From NCBI GenBank assembly GCA_037200845.1, contig JBBCGQ010000001.1, forward strand, positions 620,001 through 684,000: a DNA stretch of 64,000 nt, written 5' to 3'. A program made the position numbers and the translations under genes. The notes beneath the pieces are model-generated. The model saw only the letters and a program-made list of their open reading frames with translations, was not told where the DNA came from and did no database searches. This DNA is from Bauldia sp. (GTDB lineage: Bacteria > Pseudomonadota > Alphaproteobacteria > Rhizobiales > Kaistiaceae). Below are positions 28,288 to 36,111 of this stretch, one piece after another. Every line of letters starts with the position of its first letter. The stretch's first letter is position 1.

Positions 28288-31200
28288 ATGGGGACTCGCC
28301 TCTTCTTTGCCGCGGCCGTTGCGACACTCACCGCGTTGAGCGGCAAGACCGTCGTGGCCAACCCGATCGGTTCGTCTGTCACGGCCGGCAGCGCGTCAGT
28401 GGCAGGCGGGGGTACGGCAAACGTCACGATCAACCAGTCAACGGACAAGGCCATCATCGAATGGACGCAGTTTGATATCGGCGCCGGCGAGACCACGCTG
28501 TTCAAGCAGCCGAATGCGAGTTCGGTCACGTTAAACAGAGTCGTCGGCGGTGGCGCTTCCGTCATCAACGGTAGCCTGAAGGCGAATGGCAGCATCTTTC
28601 TGATCAATCCTGACGGGATTCTCTTTGGCGCATCATCGAAGGTCGATGTCGGCGGCTTGGTCGCTACAACGAACGACATCGACAACAGTGACTTCATGGC
28701 CGGCCGGTACGCGTTCACGAGGCCGGGCAGATCGGATGCATCCATTGTCAACGCGGGGAGTATCACCGCAACAACGGGAGGCTTTGCTGCGTTGGTGGCT
28801 CCCGGCGTCCGCAATTCAGGGACCATCACTGCGAAACTGGGCCATGTCGGACTGTCGTCCGCTAACGCCTTTGCGCTGGATTTCTACGGCGACGATCTAA
28901 TCAGTCTGTCCGTGGACGCCGCGACGGCCGCGACCGTGCGCGACGCGGAGACCGGTGAGACGCTCGACGCGCTGGTGAAAAACTCCGGCAGGATCAGCGC
29001 CGATGGCGGCACAGTGCAACTCACCGCAGCGGCGGCGCGCAAGGTGGTCGACTCAGTAATCAACAACACCGGCGTCATCGAGGCGAACTCGGTCGGCGGG
29101 AGGAACGGCCGCATCGTTCTGGGAGCGGCCACCACCTCCAGCAATAGCGCTGGGCTACCGACGCAGCGTGTGAAGGTGTCCGGGAAACTGTCGGTCGCGG
29201 GCACTGTGAGCGGCGACACCGGTGGCAAGATTCAGATCACGGGCGAGGCGATTGGACTTGCCGTCGCGTCGCTAGACGCTTCCGGCGCCGCAGGTGGTGG
29301 CACTGTACTGGTCGGCGGCGATACGGGCGGCGGAAAGCCGGCCACCGAAGTTGCCGGTATTGCGAAAGCTAAGCTTGAAGCAACTCCTGTCGCGATTGCC
29401 TCGACCGTCATTGTCGATGGCGCGAGCTCGATCGACGCGTCGGCCACTCAAACAGGCGATGGTGGGAAGGTTGTGGTTTGGGCGGACGACGCGACCACCT
29501 TTCAAGGCGCCGTCCGCGCGTCCGGCGGAAAGGCCGGCGCCGGCGGCTTTGTTGAGGTTTCAGGCAAATCCAGCCTGGACTTCGGCGGCTCCGTCGAACT
29601 CGCCGGAGGACGCTCACAGGGCACGTTGCTGCTCGACCCGGGAAGCATAAACATCAACGCGAGCGGGACAGATACAACCACGGCGACGACTTCGCCTGGC
29701 GAAACACACTATCTGCCAACCACCAATTTTTCCGTACTAAAGGGATCGACGCTTCTGGCGGCGCTGGCATCCGCTAACGTCATCGTCTCGACCGGCGACA
29801 GCAGCGCGAATTCCAACGTGATCGCCGTCAACACGCCGCTCACGTGGAACAGCGGTCACAGCCTGACGCTGGCTGATGCCGGTCTCATCGCCATCTTTCA
29901 GCCTATCACCGCGTCAAATGGGGGGCTGACAATTGCTGGGTCGGACTCAATCGGAGCTACGGCTGCGGTCAACGTTCACACGTTCCGGATGGAAAGCGGA
30001 AACTGGATACAGGCGCCGCTAGCTCCCGGAACACCAGTGGCTTTTCATGCCGATGATTTTCAATTGGTGGGCGGCACCTTCAAGCGCTTCAACGGTGGTG
30101 ACGGTTCGATCGCGAGCCCATACCGGGTCTTCGACATCTATGGCCTGCAGGGTCTTGGCGGCTCTGAAAACTATGTCCTGGCAAACAACATCAGTGCCGG
30201 TGAGACGGCAAGTTGGAACGGCGGCATGGGATTCGTTCCGATCAACTTGCTGCAGGGCGTGTTCGACGGAGCCAACCACGCCATCACCGGACTCAAGATA
30301 ACAAATCCGGGCCCATTCGTCGGCCTGTTCGGCTCAATCGATGACACTGGGTCTGTGAGGAATATAAGTCTCGCAGACATATCCGTTACCAATATCAGCT
30401 CGTCTGGTTTCCCGGTTGGTGCGCTTGCCGGCGTCAATCGAGGCGCCGTCACTGGCGTTGCGGTTTCAGGCGTTGTGCTGGGTACTGGCCCCACCGGTGG
30501 ACTGGTCGGTGTGAACGAGGGCCACATAAGTGGATCATTTACCGCGGGAACCGTTGCCCTTCCGACGACGACAGCGCCAAGCCTGTTGCCTGCCGCTGTG
30601 GGGGGCCTTGTAGGACTCGACGGCATTGCCAACCCAACAGTCGGATTTCGACCCGGCTATATCGACGCGTCATATTCGACCGCGGCGGTGTCGTCGGCAT
30701 ATGTCGCTTCATACGTCGGTGGTCTCGTCGGTCAGCAAACCGGCGGCGCGATCACGAACTCGTACGCCACTGGCAATGTGACAGCACCAGGCAACACGAT
30801 TTTCGGCGGCATACCCGCGGTCGGAGGGCTTGTTGGCCAGAACATGGGTGGCGGCCTGTCCAATGACTACGCTACCGGCAGCATCACGGGCGGTGCGTAC
30901 GCCACAGTTGGGGGACTGGTTGGCAGAAACTGCTGCTTCGATCCGAGTGATCTCACTACCAGCACCTTGATCGCGAATTCGCACGCGACGGGCGCAGTGC
31001 GTGGTGGTGTTGGCAGTTTTGTTGGGGGCCTTGTCGGCAACAACCAGGGAACCGTCACAGGTTCCTATGCGACAGGCAACGTTCAGGCGGAAACCAACAG
31101 CCTTGCCGGCGGACTCGTCGGGGTGAACAATAATCAGCTCGGGGGCGGAAGTGGAGTTGGAATGATCCTGCGCTCGTACTCGACGGGCAACGTAGTCAGT

Positions 31201-32685
31201 TCTGGCGCGATCGCAGGTGGTGGTCTTGCTGGATTTAATGTGGGCGTCATCACCGAGGCCTTCACCAGCTCCGCCGTCACCGGGGGCCCAGGCAGCTCGA
31301 TTGGCGGTCTCGTGGGCCTGAATGAGGGCCTCGCCCCACCACTCACCTATAACTCTTACATACTGCGCGCATATTCGACCGGGCCGGTTTCGGCAGGAGC
31401 AAATAGCTGGGTCGGTGGTTTGGTTGGCACCAACGCGGGCTACATTACGGAAGCCTACGCGACAGGGCAGACTACCGCGGGCAGCGGTAGTTCAGCGGGA
31501 GGTCTCGTCGCGTTAGGCAATCTTGTTTGGGGGCCACCACCGGCTATTTCCGTAGGCGTCGTCGTCAATTCCTATTGGGACACACAGACTACCGGCCGCA
31601 GCAGCTCTGTCGGAGGCACCGGTCGGAGCACTGCTCAGCTGAAGGGAGCTCTACCCGCCGGGTTTGATCCAGCGTCCTGGGCAATCGTTTCCGGCGCCTA
31701 TCCGCGGTTCTCGTGGCAGGGTCAGAGCGCGATCGCGCCGGCTGATCCTTACGGAACGTCCCAGACACAAAGCTTCGCGCTCGCGAATGGACAGGTCGTT
31801 TCGTATTCGTTGCCAACCCAGGCGCCGCATCCAAGCTCGCCTGCTTTGCCGCCCATGGGAGCGGTCTCCATTCCCAGCCTTGTGACGGCCGCGGGCCAAT
31901 CAAGAATCGAAGGAGTTCAACTGTGGACGGGGGGCGACGGCGCTACGTCGGCGTATGAACTGCTGCAGTCGATGCAGCCATTCGTCGCTTGGTCCGATGC
32001 GGCCTACCATCCAGGCGCGTCGGCCGATTGGACACACTATCTTTCTCAGGTGGGCGTCTCAGACAGTGACATCGCACTATTTAAGTCGTGGGGCTTCGAC
32101 GCTGCTGTGGATGTCGAGAACGGGCGCGTCATCTTGGCATTCGCGGGCAGCACAACTTCTTGGCACGACATCCCGGCGACGTTTGTTGACTGGGTTGGCA
32201 CCAATATCCCAAACCTACTCCACACCCAAGGCTCCTCGGCGGGTCAATTTCAATACATAGTCGCATATGCGCTAGCGCAAGCCGTGAGGCGAGCTAAACC
32301 CAACGTTCCCATATACGTGACCGGGCACTCTCTCGGCGGATCACTCGCAGCCTACGTCGGAGCCACACTCAACATGCCAGCGGTGACATTTAACCCCGAG
32401 GGCGTCACGTTCGCGCCAGGCGAAGCCCACAACGACGCGATGGTTCTTAACCTGCAGATCGCAACGGACATCGTTGGCGCAGGCGGAGCGTTGATTGGTA
32501 CGACGATCGTATACGACAAGCAGCTGCTTTATCCTGGCGCTGACAAGCACGATTTGAAGAACTTCATTGATCTCGCCTACAGCTCATACAGCCGCAAGCT
32601 AGCGTTCACAGGCAGCGCTGCCAAAGACTTGACAGGACCCATAAAGCATACAGGCGCGATGTTTTTTGTGAGTAAGACGCCTTAA
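28288..32685 (+). CDS. TpsA exoprotein: TPS domain, GLUG repeats and C-terminal class-3-type lipase domain
   Basis: 1465 residues. Signal peptide (~1-24) then the FhaB-type secretion domain (~25-160) with VTLNRVVGGGASVINGSLKA and SIFLINPDGILFGASSKVDV. A beta-helix continues to ~460 (LLLDPGSININASG). About twelve GLUG repeats (GGLVGxNxGxIxxSYATG pattern) span ~675-1080. From ~1180 a different domain appears with FAGSTTSWHDI (~1282), a nucleophile elbow GHSLGG with Ser1348, and later Asp/His candidates, as in class 3 lipases. It would be exported by the adjacent TpsB and either released or surface-held. No immunity-like gene follows on the same strand. RBS GAGGAGACGAG precedes the ATG. Confidence 0.9.
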   Translation: MGTRLFFAAAVATLTALSGKTVVANPIGSSVTAGSASVAGGGTANVTINQSTDKAIIEWTQFDIGAGETTLFKQPNASSVTLNRVVGGGASVINGSLKANGSIFLINPDGILFGASSKVDVGGLVATTNDIDNSDFMAGRYAFTRPGRSDASIVNAGSITATTGGFAALVAPGVRNSGTITAKLGHVGLSSANAFALDFYGDDLISLSVDAATAATVRDAETGETLDALVKNSGRISADGGTVQLTAAAARKVVDSVINNTGVIEANSVGGRNGRIVLGAATTSSNSAGLPTQRVKVSGKLSVAGTVSGDTGGKIQITGEAIGLAVASLDASGAAGGGTVLVGGDTGGGKPATEVAGIAKAKLEATPVAIASTVIVDGASSIDASATQTGDGGKVVVWADDATTFQGAVRASGGKAGAGGFVEVSGKSSLDFGGSVELAGGRSQGTLLLDPGSININASGTDTTTATTSPGETHYLPTTNFSVLKGSTLLAALASANVIVSTGDSSANSNVIAVNTPLTWNSGHSLTLADAGLIAIFQPITASNGGLTIAGSDSIGATAAVNVHTFRMESGNWIQAPLAPGTPVAFHADDFQLVGGTFKRFNGGDGSIASPYRVFDIYGLQGLGGSENYVLANNISAGETASWNGGMGFVPINLLQGVFDGANHAITGLKITNPGPFVGLFGSIDDTGSVRNISLADISVTNISSSGFPVGALAGVNRGAVTGVAVSGVVLGTGPTGGLVGVNEGHISGSFTAGTVALPTTTAPSLLPAAVGGLVGLDGIANPTVGFRPGYIDASYSTAAVSSAYVASYVGGLVGQQTGGAITNSYATGNVTAPGNTIFGGIPAVGGLVGQNMGGGLSNDYATGSITGGAYATVGGLVGRNCCFDPSDLTTSTLIANSHATGAVRGGVGSFVGGLVGNNQGTVTGSYATGNVQAETNSLAGGLVGVNNNQLGGGSGVGMILRSYSTGNVVSSGAIAGGGLAGFNVGVITEAFTSSAVTGGPGSSIGGLVGLNEGLAPPLTYNSYILRAYSTGPVSAGANSWVGGLVGTNAGYITEAYATGQTTAGSGSSAGGLVALGNLVWGPPPAISVGVVVNSYWDTQTTGRSSSVGGTGRSTAQLKGALPAGFDPASWAIVSGAYPRFSWQGQSAIAPADPYGTSQTQSFALANGQVVSYSLPTQAPHPSSPALPPMGAVSIPSLVTAAGQSRIEGVQLWTGGDGATSAYELLQSMQPFVAWSDAAYHPGASADWTHYLSQVGVSDSDIALFKSWGFDAAVDVENGRVILAFAGSTTSWHDIPATFVDWVGTNIPNLLHTQGSSAGQFQYIVAYALAQAVRRAKPNVPIYVTGHSLGGSLAAYVGATLNMPAVTFNPEGVTFAPGEAHNDAMVLNLQIATDIVGAGGALIGTTIVYDKQLLYPGADKHDLKNFIDLAYSSYSRKLAFTGSAAKDLTGPIKHTGAMFFVSKTP

Positions 32686-32746
32686 CCGCGATGAAGGGGT
32701 GGCGGCGAGCGCGTCGCCGCTTCCACTTGTTGCCTGCTCTCTCAGA

Positions 32747-33523
32747 TCATCTCTGCCACGTCTCGGTCACCATCTGGATAGCGGGCGCGCTATCCAAGAG
32801 CAGTGCGCGGTAGCTCTTGGGATCGAGCGCATCCCCGCACAGAATGCGATGATCTTTGGCAAGCCAGATGTCGCCGAGTCGCGAGACCGCCGGTTCATCA
32901 TCCGTCGGCTCTGTCAGCAGGTCATCGGGGTCGGTCGAGAAGCCGTCGGCGTCGCCGCTCCGGGCGTACGGGTCCGGCTCCGGACCAGTGCGCAGGTCCA
33001 ACTCTACCGTGTCGAAACCCGTGGCCTCGAGTTCGAATTCGAGGTCTTTGGTGGAGAGCTCGGAGAGAATGTCCTTGAGAAGCGGATCATCCCATGTCGC
33101 TAGCAGGGCCAACTGGTTGTCGGCGATTGCGAAGGCCTCTTTGGCTTCCTTCGTGAGATTGGTAGTCCGGATGCAAGGAACGACCTCATAGCCGAGCAAT
33201 TTCAGCGCTTTCAAACGAGCGTGGCCAGCCAGCAACTCGTTGGCGTCATCGATAATGAGGGCACCAATGAAACCGAAGGCGCCAATGCTGGCGGCCAGCC
33301 TTTCGATCTGGTCGCTCGTGTGCCGCCGGGCATTCCGCGGGTTCGGTCGGATCGCGGTGATTGGCACGAACTCAATCGCCGATGCGCCGACCGTTTTGCT
33401 TAGGTCGGCCGCAATCGCCAGCGCCCGGCTGGCGGCCTCTCCGGAAATCGATCCGCCCTCGGGCTGCTTTTTCGCCGGCTTTGGGACACGTCGGGTGTGC
33501 TTCTTTCGTTCTGCGCGCTTCAT
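32747..33523 (-). pseudogene. ParB-like/DNA methyltransferase gene truncated before the catalytic motif
   Basis: 258-residue frame. Basic start (KRAERKKHTRRVPKPAKKQ), then a ParB/sulfiredoxin-like domain at ~55-150 (FVPITAIRPNPRNARRHTSD, then LLAGHARLKALKLLGYEVVP). A linker leads to GDIWLAKDHRILCGDALDP, which begins the methyltransferase half of phage and island ParB-MTase fusions. It stops after LLLDSAPAIQMVTETWQR, exactly where family members continue into the DPPY catalytic motif, so the MTase domain is gone. The cut lies 61 bp from the end of the TpsA gene. The remaining ParB domain might still be made. Confidence 0.75.
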
Positions 33524-33755
33524 AGGTCTGTCCTCAGCTTGGTAGCGCGGCGTGCGTCAACCGACGTGCCGCGTCCGTGGATTTTTCAACATGGGTTACG
33601 AGCTGCTGAGGGCGACCGGGTGGAGTTCGACGTCCGCGACGCCGCACCACGATCGCGAAATATATTCGCGCCCTCGCGGCTAGAATGAACTGAGGGACGA
33701 CGCGCGCAAGAGGGCGTTGATGAAGTTGGTACAGTCCGCGATCAGGCAGCTACAG

Positions 33756-33770
33756 TTGACTACTCATCAA
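33756..33770. promoter_or_regulatory. Palindromic site near the 3' end of the TetR gene
   Basis: TTGACTACTCATCAA (33756-33770) lies inside the longer dyad AGTTGA-N7-TCAACT (33754-33772). It matches the palindrome upstream of the TetR gene (34556-34570) at 13 of 15 positions. It overlaps the TetR stop and lies ~230 bp upstream of the ParB-MTase remnant, so it could be a second operator for the same regulator. Confidence 0.55.
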
Positions 33771-34544
33771 CTACGCGCGCGGGCGTTGTCTTGGTTTCGC
33801 CATGGTGGACCTCAGCCCAAGTCCACGGAGAACGAATTCCGCGAAGCGATCGGCAGATGCCCTTTTGGCCTTCGTGCCGCTGAGGCGGGTAAGGCGCTCC
33901 ACAGTGCGTGCGATGAGATCGGCGGCACGCTCTTTCGCTATCGCATAGTCAGTGTCTTCGGGCAGGCTGCGCAGCCCGGTCGCCAGGTCGTCCTCCCGGT
34001 CGGAGGTGACCTTGTACCGCTGCGGTGGAAACTCGAGTGACACAAAGCCCATAAGCCCTGCCATGATTAGCTCGACGCCTTCCGTGAGATCGTCTTCGGA
34101 TAAGCCGGCGTCCCTCAGCGCGGCGAGCGTCCGTCCGAGCAATGGAGGGCTAATGAGAAAGTCGTTGGATAGTTCTGCGCTGACAGACAGCGCCAAGTTG
34201 CGATGTTCGCGAAGAATGAGCCATGCGCCCCAAAAAAGGCTGTGGAGGTAGTCGTAACCGGACTCGCTCGGCTTGAATCCGCGGCCGAGCGGCTGCAGGA
34301 CCGTTCGCACCATTTCGGTCATGAGCTGCTGCTTGGCTCCGGCGCCAGGAAAGTGGAAGTGAATGGCGCCCGTCTTTACGCCCAGCCGTTTCGCCAGGTC
34401 CTGGATTGAGAAGTGGGAATCTTCCTCAATGAGGATCGCGGCGGCTTTAACGATGGAGGCGCGGCTTATATGGGCCCGCTGGCCGCGGGCACGCCTCACT
34501 GGCGCCTTGGCGGTTGGTCGCCGTTTTCGCAATGTTATTGGCAT
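33771..34544 (-). CDS. TetR family transcriptional regulator
   Basis: 257 residues, longer than the usual ~200 because of a basic N-terminal leader (~30 aa, RKRRPTAKAPVRRARGQRAH) and a basic tail. HTH: RASIVKAAAILIEEDSHFSI and LAKRLGVKTGAIHFHFPGAG at ~30-75. The C-terminal ligand domain is helical (FWGAWLILREHRNLALSVSA; GLSEDDLTEGVELIMAGLMG) and resembles TetR_C_33-like domains; no ligand can be named. Upstream and downstream it is flanked by near-identical 15-bp palindromes, probable operators. Within the island. Confidence 0.88.
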   Translation of the reverse strand: MPITLRKRRPTAKAPVRRARGQRAHISRASIVKAAAILIEEDSHFSIQDLAKRLGVKTGAIHFHFPGAGAKQQLMTEMVRTVLQPLGRGFKPSESGYDYLHSLFWGAWLILREHRNLALSVSAELSNDFLISPPLLGRTLAALRDAGLSEDDLTEGVELIMAGLMGFVSLEFPPQRYKVTSDREDDLATGLRSLPEDTDYAIAKERAADLIARTVERLTRLSGTKAKRASADRFAEFVLRGLGLRSTMAKPRQRPRA

Positions 34545-34555
34545 CAGAGTCGCGG

Positions 34556-34570
34556 TTGATTAGTCATCAA
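34556..34570. promoter_or_regulatory. Palindromic operator candidate upstream of the TetR gene
   Basis: TTGAT-TAGTC-ATCAA is a perfect 5-bp inverted repeat with a 5-bp spacer, starting 12 bp upstream of the TetR start codon. TetR regulators commonly bind such sites in their own promoter. The related copy at 33756 strengthens the case. Confidence 0.6.
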
Positions 34571-34956
34571 TTCAGGTTGAGTGAATAATGTGATCGCGCA
34601 GACGTCAAGCTGTAACGGCCATTCGACCATCCTTATTGACGTTCCGGCCGAAGGAACGATCCGAGGGTTCCAAATTCTAGGGTCTCCCTGTTCGGCCCCT
34701 GTTCCGAGGTGCACTGGCCTGTCTCGACAAATCGTAACTAGCCGCAAACTCAAGGAATTGATCGCAATCACGGAGATGCCGCGCCGACTACCTTTGTTGA
34801 TCTCCTGTTTCTTTCCCTGTTACCTGGAGAGACGAGTTCGCAGGTGACTGCCTCCACCGCCAGATCGCATCGAAAATGCTGGAGAATTGCGAGTTAACGG
34901 CGCGGGTTCCACAGTTCGTACCCATGTTTGCCTTACCGTGAACGGCGCGCGCCAGA
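34571..34956. other. Gene-free stretch between the TetR gene and the Mrr-like gene
   Basis: About 385 bp. Open frames here have no protein-like composition. The region must hold the TetR promoter (left end, minus strand) and any promoter for the Mrr-like gene. No further repeat or RNA gene was recognised. Confidence 0.45.
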
Positions 34957-35586
34957 TTGGAATGCACCGTCCTTGGATCGGGGCCACTTGGCAGCGCGCC
35001 TCTCGGCGGCGACTTTGGTAGCGCGTTTGATAGGGGCTTCGACGTCGGAGAGCTGGCCGACAAAATCGAGGCGGCTAGCCCTAACGCCTCAATAGAACTG
35101 ATCGGCGTTGTGTCTGCTCATGGGCACAGCCTGCTGGCTTGCTGGTACAAGGTCACGGTGCCCATCTGGACGAACATCGTCGACTTTCTTGGCGCTGACT
35201 GGTCACGCGCGAAGGACAAATGGGAGGAGATCGTCGCCGGCGCCTTCGACAAGGCCGGCTACGATGAGGTGATCCTGACACCGAGATCAGGCGACCACGG
35301 CCGCGACGTGATCGCGACGAAGCACGGCGTCGGCAGCGTCAAGATACTGGGGTCGGTGAAGGCCTACAGTCCGGGCCGGCTTGTCCGCCACGACGACGCC
35401 AGGGCGCTGCTCGGTGCACTCGGCAACGAGCGCGACGCCTCAAAGGGCATCATCGTCACCACGTCCGACTTTGCGCCTGGCATCTCGACGGACCCGTTCA
35501 TCGAGCCATCAATCCCGACGCGCTTGGAATTGATGAACGGCGATGGCCTCAGATCGTGGCTTCGGGATTTGCGGAAGAGAACGTAA
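34957..35586 (+). CDS. Mrr-like restriction endonuclease domain protein
   Basis: 209 residues from a TTG codon; an in-frame stop at 34939 leaves no better upstream start, so the N-terminus may be truncated. Residues ~85-190 match an Mrr_cat-type nuclease: KWEEIVAGAFDKAGYDEVIL, TPRSGDHGRDVIATKHGVG with the metal-binding Asp, then KILGSVKAY where family members have an (E/Q)xK motif and here the residue before K is Val. GIIVTTSDFAPG is the usual following strand. Possibly a modified-DNA-targeting nuclease; the altered motif leaves activity uncertain. Confidence 0.7.
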   Translation: MECTVLGSGPLGSAPLGGDFGSAFDRGFDVGELADKIEAASPNASIELIGVVSAHGHSLLACWYKVTVPIWTNIVDFLGADWSRAKDKWEEIVAGAFDKAGYDEVILTPRSGDHGRDVIATKHGVGSVKILGSVKAYSPGRLVRHDDARALLGALGNERDASKGIIVTTSDFAPGISTDPFIEPSIPTRLELMNGDGLRSWLRDLRKRT

Positions 35587-36111
35587 AGTCAAATTCCGAC
35601 GGTCGAGTAATAAGAATGCGCTCGGCAGCAGCTTCGGGCCAAACCGGCGGCGGCCTGCCATGCACTTCCTCGAAGCGCTGTGCTGGCGTGGCCTAGGGTC
35701 GGCGGTACCATCGCGCCGGCGTCCGTCGATAGCCGCGAAACTTTCCAACGGCCAGATTGTCTGACGCGCGGCGCCGCCCTGCTGACGTCAAGTCAGCGGA
35801 TCAATCGGAGCTGAGCTCGTTTTGGACCGGAACGGTCTTTTGCGGGCGGCCTCCGCAAAAACCCGGTGGGCGCCTCCGGCTGCCTTGTCAAACGGCAGCC
35901 GGGGACCTCCGGCCCGTCGCCACGCCCCTTTTCGCAGACGGGCGCGTTTTGGGCAGATAGAGGGCGGGAACGTGCAGGAGGGCCAACGCGGCTCAGGCTA
36001 GCTTCAGATGCCGTCATGCGCGGATCGCTGCCTACCGGGACATTATCCGCGGCTGCTGACCTGAACGATTCTTCCAACGCGTTCGGCGGGGAAATACACG
36101 GAGAAAAATAG
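35587..36111. promoter_or_regulatory. Leader region of the catabolic cluster, with two hairpins
   Basis: 525 bp with no convincing gene. Two strong dyads: TTTTGCGG (35838-35845) / CCGCAAAA (35853-35860), and CCGGCTGCC (35876-35884) / GGCAGCCGG (35894-35902), both perfect. They lie ~210-270 bp upstream of the flavoprotein start and could be transcriptional attenuators or the end of an island. No known riboswitch pattern was recognised. A GGAGAAAAA ribosome-binding site precedes the GTG at 36112. Confidence 0.5.

Noticed and set aside
30300-31560. Repeated pattern resembling a tandem DNA repeat or CRISPR-like array
   Set aside because: The repeats are irregular and code for GLUG protein repeats; there are no constant spacers and no cas genes.
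33600-33688. Short text EGDRVEFDVRDAAP resembling a cold-shock protein end
   Set aside because: Only ~10 residues look similar, with no RNP motifs and no matching start; too little to call a pseudogene.
33000-36100. Right-hand attachment site repeating the tRNA-Ser 3' end
   Set aside because: No copy of the GTTCGAATCCCGC-type tRNA end was found by eye in this stretch.
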